Assembly: GCF_035989305.1 (NCBI RefSeq)
Contig: NZ_CP108514.1
Location: 4,999,501 to 5,063,500, forward strand
DNA from: Streptomyces sp. NBC_01233
GTDB lineage: Bacteria > Actinomycetota > Actinomycetes > Streptomycetales > Streptomycetaceae
DNA length: 64,000 nucleotides
Direction: 5' to 3'
Of this stretch, positions 41,548 through 49,448 are shown piece by piece (position 1 is the stretch's first letter; every line of letters starts with the position of its first letter). The notes beneath the pieces were generated by a model. That model was not told where the DNA came from, made no database searches, and was given only the letters and a program-made list of their open reading frames with translations. Position numbers and translations under genes: made by a program.

Positions 41548-41745
41548 TCAGCCGGTCGGCTCCTCGGCCGGGGGCTGGACGTCGGACAGGTTCCTCACGG
41601 GCTGCCGCTCGTAGTCCTGGCCGTGCTCCGCGAGACGCTCGTGGAACTCCTCCTCGGTGATCTCCGTCCAGTCCTCCGGAGGCGGCAGCACGCCCCCGGT
41701 GCGCATGAGCGACGTACCGGACGGCGAGGCGTAGTAGCTGGACAC
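41548..41745 (-). CDS. Small phage protein, 65 aa
   Basis: GTG at 41745 has AAGGAGAG 7 nt upstream. The acidic product starts VSSYYASPSGTSLMRTGG and continues PEDWTEITEEEFHERLAEHG. A similar small acidic protein is made by the gene at 46273-46449, also after fibre-like genes. Function unknown. Confidence 0.65.
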   Translation of the reverse strand: MSSYYASPSGTSLMRTGGVLPPPEDWTEITEEEFHERLAEHGQDYERQPVRNLSDVQPPAEEPTG

Positions 41746-41756
41746 CAGGGCTCTCC

Positions 41757-43760
41757 TTACGGGGTGTTCGTCTGGGTGTCGATCGTGGCGTCGGAGATCC
41801 ACGAGTGGATGGCCGTGACCTGCCCGGCCGACACGTTGATGGCCGGCCACATGATGCAGGAGGCACCGGAGGCGGCCGGGATGTTCCACAGGGCCTCGTT
41901 CGCCGTGCCGTTGCCGCGCTCCCGGTGCGCCTGGCCCACAGCGGTGAGGTGGCCCCACAGCGGGCGGACCTGAAGCGGGCCGCCGTCCTGCTGCACGACG
42001 AGGCCGACCTCGAACACAGCGGTCGCGTTGTGCTCGATGTCCCACGTACCGGAGTTCGTGATCTCGTAGCCCCACGTCCGGCACTGGTTCCCCAGGAAGT
42101 TCGCCGGGATGTTGAACTGCTGGTTCGCGCCCGGGTCGATGATGACCCAGCCGCCGGTCGGACCGATCGGGGTGAGGAAGCCCCCGGCGAAGTGCTCGAC
42201 GTAGATCTGATCCATGGCGCTGTAGTGGTCCGGCGGCGTCCACAGGGCGCCCGTGTCCGGGTCACAGTGCAGCGTGGAGTACAGCGTGGCGTCACAGGCC
42301 CAGTCGTCCGCCCAGGGCCGTTCCCCGGCGACCGGGAACACGGAGAACGGGGAGGCCGTCGTACCCGCGCCCTGGAGGCCGCAGCCGACCTCTGTCGGCG
42401 GGACGAACAGGCCGCCGTCCGTACCGAACTCCACCAGGTTCCCGGCGTCGGTGGACAGACGCGCCTCGATCTCGCCGGTGCCTGCCGTGTAGGCCGCTCC
42501 GTCGCCGGCCGTGAAGCAGGTGCGGACGTCGGCGCACTCGACGTACAGGCCGTCCGGCCCGGCCTCCAGCAGGTTGGAACCGCCTCCAGGAGGTGCGGGG
42601 TCGAGGACGACGTCCGTGCTCACCACGTACGGGTCGCCGGCCGCCCCGGTGCCGGTGACGGTGTTGCTCGCGGTCGGGGTGTCCCCGCCCTGGAGCGCGG
42701 TGCCGCTGCCGGGCGGGACGTACAGCCCGCCGTCCGTACCGAAGGCGACCGTGTTCCCGGCGTCCGTGGAGAGCTGGGCGGCGATCTCCCCGGTGGCGGG
42801 GTCGTAGTCGATGCCGTCGCCGGCCGTGAAGCAGGTCCGGACGTCGGCGCACTCGACGTACAGGCCATCCGCTCCCGCCTCGAGGAGGTTGCTCCCGCCA
42901 CCAGGCGGGGCCGGGTCGAGGATGACGGCCGCGGCCACCTCGTACGGGTCACCGGCCGCGCCCGTACCCGTCACGGTGACGTCCACGGTGGGGGAGTCGG
43001 CGGCCTGGAGGGCGGTCGAGGCAGCAGGGGTGTAGAGCCCGCCGTCCGTGCCGAACACGGTGGTGTTGCCCGCGTCCGCCGAGAGCTGGGCGGCGATCTC
43101 GCCGGTGGCCGGGTCGTACGCGATGCCGTCCCCGGCCGTGAAGCACGTACGGACGTCAGCGCACTCGACGTACAGCCCGTCCGGCCCGCTCTCCAGCAGG
43201 TTGGACCCGCCACCAGGCGGAGCGGGGTCGAGGATGACGACGGCCGACACCTCGTAGGGGTCGCCGGCCGCACCCGTGCCGGACACGGTGACGTCCACGC
43301 TCGGGGAGTCCGCGGCCTGGAGGGCGGTGGACGCGGCCGGGGTGTAGAGCCCGCCGTCCGTCCCGAACACGGTGGTGTTGCCCGCGTCCGCCGAGAGCAG
43401 CGCGGCGATCTCGCCGGTGGCCTCGTCGTACGCGATGCCGTCCCCGCCGGTGAAGCAGGTACGCACCTGGGCGCACTCGACGTACAGGCCGTCAGGACCG
43501 GACGCCAGGAGGTTCGTTCCCCCGCCGGGCGGGGCCGGGTCGAGGATGACGTCCGACGTGAGGACGTACGGGTCACCGGCCGTTCCCGTGCCCGTGACCG
43601 TGTTGTCCACGGTGGCCGTGTCCCCGGCCTGGATCGCGGTAGGGACCGGGTCGACCGTGATGGTGTAGGGCGCCGCTGCGGACCCGTTGCCGTCCACGGT
43701 GACGCCGGGGCCGGCGATGACGGAGCAGGAGCAGCGCGGGACTCCGCAACATGCAGCCAT
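41757..43760 (-). CDS. Tail fibre-like protein with four 104-residue repeats
   Basis: 667 residues. Begins MAACCGVPRCSCSVIAGPG and VTVDGNGSAAAPYTITVD. Residues 74 to about 465 hold four tandem repeats of about 104 residues, each starting DPAPPGGGSNLLE and including GLYVECADVRTCFTAGDGI and TVFGTDGGLYTP. The C-terminal 200 residues (PWADDWACDATLYSTLHCD to WNIPAASGASCIMWPAINVSAGQVT) form a separate tip domain. Probably a trimeric or decoration fibre; receptor unknown. Confidence 0.78.
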   Translation of the reverse strand: MAACCGVPRCSCSVIAGPGVTVDGNGSAAAPYTITVDPVPTAIQAGDTATVDNTVTGTGTAGDPYVLTSDVILDPAPPGGGTNLLASGPDGLYVECAQVRTCFTGGDGIAYDEATGEIAALLSADAGNTTVFGTDGGLYTPAASTALQAADSPSVDVTVSGTGAAGDPYEVSAVVILDPAPPGGGSNLLESGPDGLYVECADVRTCFTAGDGIAYDPATGEIAAQLSADAGNTTVFGTDGGLYTPAASTALQAADSPTVDVTVTGTGAAGDPYEVAAAVILDPAPPGGGSNLLEAGADGLYVECADVRTCFTAGDGIDYDPATGEIAAQLSTDAGNTVAFGTDGGLYVPPGSGTALQGGDTPTASNTVTGTGAAGDPYVVSTDVVLDPAPPGGGSNLLEAGPDGLYVECADVRTCFTAGDGAAYTAGTGEIEARLSTDAGNLVEFGTDGGLFVPPTEVGCGLQGAGTTASPFSVFPVAGERPWADDWACDATLYSTLHCDPDTGALWTPPDHYSAMDQIYVEHFAGGFLTPIGPTGGWVIIDPGANQQFNIPANFLGNQCRTWGYEITNSGTWDIEHNATAVFEVGLVVQQDGGPLQVRPLWGHLTAVGQAHRERGNGTANEALWNIPAASGASCIMWPAINVSAGQVTAIHSWISDATIDTQTNTP
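42370..43541 (-). repeat. 312-bp tandem repeats in the fibre gene
   Basis: Three full units and one shorter unit of 312 bp (104 codons). The first two units are nearly identical over long blocks, showing recent duplication. Confidence 0.85.
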
Positions 43761-43790
43761 GAGCCTTATCTCCAGGGGTGGAGGATGTCG

Positions 43791-43809
43791 CCCGGCCCAC
43801 AACCAGCGG
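43791..43809 (-). promoter_or_regulatory. Conserved 19-bp start-associated motif, copy 4 (fibre)
   Basis: Minus strand: CCGCTGGTTGTGGGCCGGG, 30 nt before the ATG at 43760. Confidence 0.75.
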
Positions 43810-43839
43810 CGTGATCGAGTCTAGGTGTGCGCCTGCCCG

Positions 43840-44145
43840 CTACGGGGCCGTGGCGTGGACGTGCACGGTGATGCTCGGGGCCGGAATGGACGCCGCGAGG
43901 ATCTGGATACCGAGGAGCGACACGACCGGCGCGCCGAGCACGTTGACCGTCGTGGCCGTGGCCGAGTTGGCCGTGACCGTGGCCGACCGGAACCCGGCCG
44001 CCGCTTGAAGCGCGACGGTCACGACCGGCGGGACCGAGAACGTCCCGGCCGGCCAGTTGAAGGTCACGTTGCCGTTGGCATCGGTGACCCCGGTCGCGCG
44101 CTCCACGCGGCCGGAGATCGGCGTGTAGTGGCCTCTGGTGGGCAT
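43840..44145 (-). CDS. Small beta-rich virion protein, 101 aa
   Basis: Starts MPTRGHYTPISGRVERATGVTD and has ANGNVTFNWPAGTFSVPPVV, then VTANSATATTVNV. This resembles the H-type strand-swapped tips (FNWPAGxFxxPPVV) found at the ends of phage fibres. It might attach to a fibre or decorate the head. It is the last gene of the segment 44-53 kb and is followed by the fibre promoter motif. Confidence 0.6.
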   Translation of the reverse strand: MPTRGHYTPISGRVERATGVTDANGNVTFNWPAGTFSVPPVVTVALQAAAGFRSATVTANSATATTVNVLGAPVVSLLGIQILAASIPAPSITVHVHATAP

Positions 44146-44166
44146 CGGTCAGGCCGTCGCTTCCGG

Positions 44167-44634
44167 TCAGATTTCCCTGGTCGAGGTGACGATGAAGTCG
44201 TGGCCGGCCGCGCCCGTGAAGACGAACGCGTCCTGCAACGTCTCCCCGGTGTCCCCGCCCCGGTCGACGGACCAGGTGAGCGACGTCCCAGCCGGGAGCG
44301 CGACCGCAGTCCCGCCGCCGATCGCGACCGTCGGAGCGCCCGCGTAGACGTTGACCGTGACGGACCTCGCCCCGGCCGTGATCGTGATGTTCCCGACGCC
44401 GGTCTGCCGCTGGATCGTGGAGTCGATCACCGGGTTCGCGGTGGCCGCGTCCTCGCAGCGGTGGACGACGCCGGTCGGCACGTACGGCGTGGTCCCGTCC
44501 AGGGCCGTGTCCGTCGTGACCGGGGCGCCGTCCTCGGTGGTGTACCGGCGGAGGAACTGGCCGACGTCGTCACAGAGGACGTCGTACTCGTTGTCGGGGC
44601 GCGCAATCGCTACGGACCCGTTCGTACCGGACAT
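44167..44634 (-). CDS. Single-module version of the Cys-rich structural protein family
   Basis: 155 residues. It has one unit of the repeat used in the two giant proteins: YDVLCDDVGQFLRRYTTEDG, then DTALDGTTPYVPTGVVHRC. A C-terminal beta domain follows, with ALPAGTSLTWSVDRGGDTGE, also found at the ends of the giants. It looks like a minimal form of that family. Virion location is likely from context. Confidence 0.68.
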   Translation of the reverse strand: MSGTNGSVAIARPDNEYDVLCDDVGQFLRRYTTEDGAPVTTDTALDGTTPYVPTGVVHRCEDAATANPVIDSTIQRQTGVGNITITAGARSVTVNVYAGAPTVAIGGGTAVALPAGTSLTWSVDRGGDTGETLQDAFVFTGAAGHDFIVTSTREI

Positions 44635-44649
44635 GGGCTATCTCCTTGA

Positions 44650-45114
44650 TCAGGCGATCCGCGCGAAGCGGAGGGTCGTGCGGCCGTCGGTGTTGTCGTT
44701 GATCTGCGCCGTGGTGCTGGCGCCGGTGACGTTGGTCCGGCGGCCCTGGAGGCGGACGGTGCGCGCCCCGGGGATCGCGTACTCGACTTGGATCGGGCCG
44801 GAGACGTTGTTGCCGACGTTCACGGCGGTCGCGCTGGACACGTTGACCTGGTGGACGAGGACTTCACTGTCCGGGACGGCGGCCCCGGCCGTGACGTCGA
44901 ACAGGCGGACCGAGACGAAGGTGTTGACGGGCGAGGTCCCCGCCAGGGACGCCCGTACGGTCGCGTCGAGTTGGTACGTCCCGGCGGCCGGTAGCACCAC
45001 CTGGAGCCCGGTGTCCGTCCAGGCTCCGGAGGCCGTCGGCTGGAGGTTGACGACGGCGGGGAGGCCGGCGAACCCGCGCTCGACCAGGCGCACGCTGGCG
45101 CTGGTTCCGGTCAT
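44650..45114 (-). CDS. Jelly-roll-like virion protein, paralog 1
   Basis: 154 residues; start overlaps the next stop by one base. Beta pattern VVLPAAGTYQLDATVRASLAG, SVRLFDVTAGAAVPDSEVLVHQ and ARTVRLQGRRTN is shared with the next two genes. It resembles C1q/TNF-type jelly rolls that decorate phage heads or fibres. Confidence 0.6.
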   Translation of the reverse strand: MTGTSASVRLVERGFAGLPAVVNLQPTASGAWTDTGLQVVLPAAGTYQLDATVRASLAGTSPVNTFVSVRLFDVTAGAAVPDSEVLVHQVNVSSATAVNVGNNVSGPIQVEYAIPGARTVRLQGRRTNVTGASTTAQINDNTDGRTTLRFARIA

Positions 45115-45590
45115 CAGTCCCCCACGCGGTGGGCGAACAGGCCGCTACGCCCGTTCGAGTCGGAAACGAGGTTGGCCTGGGTCGGCTGCGTTCCGAGCTG
45201 GAACGTGGTCTTGGCCTCCATGCGCAGGGTCGTCGGCCCCGTGACCCGCAGGTACTTGAGCATGGTCGCGGTGTCGTTGTCGCCGGTCGTCTGCCCGGCC
45301 CCGGCGACGTTCTGCCGCACCTGGACGACGAAGGTCTCTGTGCCAGCGACGGCGGCCCCGGCGGTGACGTTGAACATCCGGGCCACCATGAACGTGCCGG
45401 CGACCCCGGTGAAGCTGAAGACGCCCCGGGCGACCATGGTCACCGCCCACAGCCCGGCGGACGGCAGCACGAGCGTGGACCCGGCGACCGGCCCGTACGT
45501 GTCGTCCGCCAGGGGCAGCAAGTCCGTGGAGGTGGCATAGGTCTCCACAGACGGGTGCTGCGGGCGCAGCGTGGCAGCGGTACCGGTCAT
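45114..45590 (-). CDS. Jelly-roll-like virion protein, paralog 2
   Basis: 158 residues with the same layout: LVLPSAGLWAVTMVARGVFSF, ARMFNVTAGAAVAGTETFVVQ, GPTTLRMEAKTTF. TGATG-type overlaps with both neighbours show that the three genes are translated together. Confidence 0.6.
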   Translation of the reverse strand: MTGTAATLRPQHPSVETYATSTDLLPLADDTYGPVAGSTLVLPSAGLWAVTMVARGVFSFTGVAGTFMVARMFNVTAGAAVAGTETFVVQVRQNVAGAGQTTGDNDTATMLKYLRVTGPTTLRMEAKTTFQLGTQPTQANLVSDSNGRSGLFAHRVGD

Positions 45591-46273
45591 CAGTCGCTGA
45601 TCTTCTGGAAGGCCAGGCGAGAGTTCGCGGTCTGGAGTCCCGTGGTGGCGACCGGGCTACCGCTGGCGTCGAGGCGCATGACCTCCACGCGGATCGTCGT
45701 CGGCCCGACGGCCGTGATGAACCGGTGGAAGGTCCCCATGTCCGAGTCGGACATGAAGCTCCCGGGGTTGTTGTCGGCGTTCTGCTGGATCGTGTACTGC
45801 GAGCCGCCGACCGCGTTCCCGTTGGTCACGTTGAAGAACCGGCCCGCGATGGCGATGTTGTAGTTGCCGCTGGACGGGTTCGTCGCGATCACGGTGTGCA
45901 GGGTCGCGGTGACGTCGTAGACGCCCGACTCCGGGAGGACGACGGACATGGTGCTGGTGACCCAGGTGCCGCTCGGCGTGGCCACCAGGTCCACGAACGC
46001 GGCGAGGAGCGTCTCCCCGAACACCGGGGTCAGTCGCGCCCCGACCGTATAGGCGGCCGGGCAGGCGTCGGCCGCAGGGGCGGTCACGTCCACGTCGACG
46101 GACCGCTCCGTCGAGACCGCACCGCCGGGGGCCAGGCCCGCAACGGTGACGGTCGGGACGAGGAGACCGGCCGCAGACTCCGTCAGGGCGTTGCAGGAGG
46201 CGGGGTCGACGGTGACCTCCGCCGAGGAACCGGAGCGGACGATCATCGGCCCGCCGCAGCACTTGCCAGCCAT
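45590..46273 (-). CDS. Jelly-roll-like virion protein, paralog 3 with extra N-terminal domain
   Basis: 227 residues. An N-terminal addition of about 75 residues (MAGKCCGGPMIVRSGSSAEV) precedes the shared fold: SVVLPESGVYDVTATLHTVIA, GRFFNVTNGNAVGGSQYTIQQ, VGPTTIRVEVMRLD. The Cys start (CCGG) matches the starts of the fibre and the giant proteins, as if it were a common docking tag. Confidence 0.6.
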   Translation of the reverse strand: MAGKCCGGPMIVRSGSSAEVTVDPASCNALTESAAGLLVPTVTVAGLAPGGAVSTERSVDVDVTAPAADACPAAYTVGARLTPVFGETLLAAFVDLVATPSGTWVTSTMSVVLPESGVYDVTATLHTVIATNPSSGNYNIAIAGRFFNVTNGNAVGGSQYTIQQNADNNPGSFMSDSDMGTFHRFITAVGPTTIRVEVMRLDASGSPVATTGLQTANSRLAFQKISD

Positions 46274-46449
46274 CAGGCACCTTCCACAGTGAGAGCGTCG
46301 GAGGCGGGCAGAGACGCCAGGTAGGCGGCCTCGTCCACTTCCTCGTATCCGAGTTCGGCGTAGGGCGCGGCGTCCCGCAGGTTGTAGACGACCTGGACGC
46401 CCTCGCCCTCCTTCGTGAAGTAGCGGGGGTTCTTGGCCTCGTCGCTCAT
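46273..46449 (-). CDS. Small acidic phage protein, 58 aa
   Basis: ATG at 46449 follows AAGGAGG by 9 nt. MSDEAKNPRYFTKEGEGVQVV is followed by YNLRDAAPYAELGYEEVDEA. Tyr- and Glu-rich, soluble, unknown function; similar in style to the gene at 41548-41745. Confidence 0.65.
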   Translation of the reverse strand: MSDEAKNPRYFTKEGEGVQVVYNLRDAAPYAELGYEEVDEAAYLASLPASDALTVEGA

Positions 46450-46514
46450 GACGGGGAGCCTCCTTGTTGCTGGAGGGGCCGCCGCCCGGGTGCAGGCGGC
46501 GGCCCCGGGGCGGG

Positions 46515-49448
46515 TCAGTGGTAGGTGTAGTTCAGGAGGTACTGGGAGCCGGCTGCGGCCCCGGCGAAGGAGGCCGCGGCGAGCGCCGTGTCCTCGCACG
46601 CGGCGATGGACCAGGTCATGGTGACCCCGGCCGGGATCGGCACTGCGGCGCCGTCGGTCATCGTCGCGTTCACCGTGCCCGCCAGGACGGTCAGGGTGAC
46701 GCTCTGGAGGCCGGGGAAGGCGGCGGCGAGGTCCTGTGCCGCCGTGCCCGTCACGGCCCGCACGCCGGTGTTCAGTGGCGTGTCGGTGTCGTCTTCCTCG
46801 ACGGAGCACAGGACCGGGGCGACCGGGGTGTAAGGGAGGGACGGGTCGCCGTCCTCGTACGTGCCGACGAGGACGGGGGCCTCGCCGCCGCACGGGTCGA
46901 TGGCCCACAGCTCGGTGTAGAAGGCGTCACCGATCCCGTCGCCGTCGGTGTCGTCGCAGCCGCACCGCTCGATGATCTGCTTCCCGCACGCGTCCGACGT
47001 CGAGGACAGGGGGGTGCAGTCCAGCGTCACCCCGTCCGGGATCGGCTCCCTGGTGTCGGGGTCCAGGGCGACGACGTTGCCGTTGCAGTCGGAGAGGCGG
47101 ACCACCGGCCACGGCACGGTGGTGTACGTGACGGCACAGAACCGCTCGTTGGTCGACGGCGGGTCAGCGAACGCGGCCGTGAGGACAGTGAGTCGCACCG
47201 GCTCCGAGAACTCGATCCGGAGCCCGTCACCGCCCCCCAGGGCGATAGCGGTCCCTCCGCCGGTCCAGCGGGACAGGCCGTCACCAGCCGTCGCGGTCAG
47301 CGTGACCGTGACCCCGCCGACGACCATGGTCCCGACGTAGGTCGGCGAGGAGTTGGCAGGCTGGAGGGCCAGCACCGGGGCGAGACCCGAGAAGTCGAGC
47401 AAGCCCCCCAGGTCAGGGCTGGAGAACCGGACGAGTGAGGCGCTGCCCGTGTCGGACTGGTACACGCCCTCCCAGGACGTGACCCGATCCCCGAAGGTGT
47501 AGTTCGGTGCGCCGGCCACACCCACCCAGCAGCCCGGGTAGGCCGGGTTCGTGAAGCTGAATCCGACCGAGCTGTCCGGCAGGCTGTAGGTGCACTCGTC
47601 CAGGACCGTCCAGGCGCAGCACTGACCGACGGTGCCGGCCACCGCGTACGGGGTGGTGCCGTCGAGGGCGGTGTCCAGGGTGCTGATGACCGCGCCGGTG
47701 CAGTCGCGGCACACGGTGCGCAGGAAGGACGTCGAGACGTTGTCCACGACGTCGCACAGGACGAGCTGTTCGCAGTCCCGGCACTCGGCGGGCGTCTCGG
47801 CGGGGGCGCACTGGGCCACGGTGCCGGTGACCGTGTACGGGTCGCCGTCCAGGGTCGTGTCGACGGTGGTGACGGTCTCCCCGGTCGCGCAGTCCGTGAC
47901 GAGGGTCCGGAGGAACTGCGTGGACGCGGTCGCCTCGCAGCCCTCCAGCTCGACCGTCGCCGTGAACTGGTCGGCCGTCCATGCCTTGGCGGTGCCGTGG
48001 AAGGTCTCCAGGGCGAGGCCGAACCGGATGTCGCCGGCGGCGACGTCGGCCGCCGTGATCGGCGCGGACACGGTGAGGGTCTGCACGTGCCCCGGCGGGG
48101 CGTACAGCTCGACCGGATCGTCCGCGAGGAGCGTCGTTCCCCGGAACAGGCGCAGCGCGCCGTCCCAGAGCTGCCCGGTCCCCGGCCCGTTCTGGGTGAC
48201 GCGGACGGACACCGTCACCGTGCCCGTGGCGCCGTCACAGCCGGTGGTGTCGCCGGTGACCTGCCCCACGGCGATCCGGTGCTCCTGGGCCGGACCGGCG
48301 CCAGCCGGGTAGACCAGGGAGCCGCCGGTCCACAGGGACGTGTACGGGCCGGGGAGGTTCGTGAACTGGGTCTGCGCGATGTCGGCCGCGACCCCGTCAA
48401 CGATCGTCGGCGTGATCTCCGTGGAATCGTCCGCCGGAACGTCGCACACGAGGATCGTGGAGCTGTTCCGGCACAGCTCCGGCCCGCAGATGCCGACGGT
48501 GCCGGTCGGGACGTACGCGGTGCCGTCGAGAAGGTAGTCGGAGTGGCCGCTGATCGCGCCGAGTTCGTCGCGCCGGTAGTCCCGAACGAACGGCGTGCTC
48601 GTACCGTCGGCGGCGACGTCGCAGAGCTGGATGACGTCCTGCTCCGGCTGGCTGGTCCCGGCCGGGCAGGTGGTGATCTCACCGACGGGCACGTAGGTGT
48701 CGCCGGTGGTGGCGTCGACCAGGCGGACGGAGTCGATCGTGCCGTCGGCGGCGTAGCTGTACTCGATGAGGACCAGGCCGACGACCTCACCCGCCCCGTC
48801 GACGTCGCAGAACGTCCCGGAGACCTGCACGGACTGGGAGTCGCCGCCGCACGCCGCTGTTCCGACCGGCGGCGCGCCCGCGCTGAACGTGCCGGTCGTC
48901 AGGTTGATCCAGCCCTCGGAGGTGACGACGCCTTCGCAGTCCCGGATCACGGTGACTGCGATCGGGGTTCCGTCGGCCAGGCACAGGCCGATCGTCGCGG
49001 TCGGGGTGGTCGGGGACTCGCAGTCGGGGGCGGCCGGGCAGACGCCGACGGTGCCGGTCGGGGTGTACTCGGCCCCGGCCAGGTCGCGGTCGAGGGTGCC
49101 GAGGACTTCGCCCTCGCAGTCGTAGGTGGTCGTCCGCACGAACGCGGTGGCCGTGCCGTCCCCGGCGACGTCGCAGAGCACCAGGGCGGTGGTGGTGGCG
49201 TTGCAGCCGTCAGGCGAGCACGGGCCGAGCGTGCCGGTCGGCACGTACGCGGCGCCGGTGGCCGGGTTCACGGTCCGGGTGCCGACCCGGTCGCCGCTGA
49301 TGGTGTCGTAGATCGGCTCGACCAGGGCGACGCCGGCGACCGTGCCGTCCGGGAGGACATCGCACAGCAGCACGGCCTCCACGTCGACACGGGGCGTCGC
49401 GGCGGCCCCGGACACGATGACGGGCCCCTGCCCGCAGCATCCACTCAC
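46515..49448 (-). CDS. Giant Cys-rich modular virion protein, 977 aa
   Basis: GTG at 49448 (VSGCCGQGPVIVSG) overlaps the previous stop by GTGA. It contains about eight modules of about 45-60 residues. Each starts near LCDV-DGT, passes through FVR or FLRT-CRDCTG and LDGTTPY, and ends PTGTVG-C. A carbohydrate- or adhesion-like insertion sits near residues 730-850 (PGCWVGVAGAPNYTFGDRVTSWEG). One DDTDGDGIGDAFYTELW calcium-type loop and the C-terminal GVTMTWSIAACED beta domain close the protein. Likely a head- or tail-surface appendage. Confidence 0.72.
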   Translation of the reverse strand: MSGCCGQGPVIVSGAAATPRVDVEAVLLCDVLPDGTVAGVALVEPIYDTISGDRVGTRTVNPATGAAYVPTGTLGPCSPDGCNATTTALVLCDVAGDGTATAFVRTTTYDCEGEVLGTLDRDLAGAEYTPTGTVGVCPAAPDCESPTTPTATIGLCLADGTPIAVTVIRDCEGVVTSEGWINLTTGTFSAGAPPVGTAACGGDSQSVQVSGTFCDVDGAGEVVGLVLIEYSYAADGTIDSVRLVDATTGDTYVPVGEITTCPAGTSQPEQDVIQLCDVAADGTSTPFVRDYRRDELGAISGHSDYLLDGTAYVPTGTVGICGPELCRNSSTILVCDVPADDSTEITPTIVDGVAADIAQTQFTNLPGPYTSLWTGGSLVYPAGAGPAQEHRIAVGQVTGDTTGCDGATGTVTVSVRVTQNGPGTGQLWDGALRLFRGTTLLADDPVELYAPPGHVQTLTVSAPITAADVAAGDIRFGLALETFHGTAKAWTADQFTATVELEGCEATASTQFLRTLVTDCATGETVTTVDTTLDGDPYTVTGTVAQCAPAETPAECRDCEQLVLCDVVDNVSTSFLRTVCRDCTGAVISTLDTALDGTTPYAVAGTVGQCCAWTVLDECTYSLPDSSVGFSFTNPAYPGCWVGVAGAPNYTFGDRVTSWEGVYQSDTGSASLVRFSSPDLGGLLDFSGLAPVLALQPANSSPTYVGTMVVGGVTVTLTATAGDGLSRWTGGGTAIALGGGDGLRIEFSEPVRLTVLTAAFADPPSTNERFCAVTYTTVPWPVVRLSDCNGNVVALDPDTREPIPDGVTLDCTPLSSTSDACGKQIIERCGCDDTDGDGIGDAFYTELWAIDPCGGEAPVLVGTYEDGDPSLPYTPVAPVLCSVEEDDTDTPLNTGVRAVTGTAAQDLAAAFPGLQSVTLTVLAGTVNATMTDGAAVPIPAGVTMTWSIAACEDTALAAASFAGAAAGSQYLLNYTYH

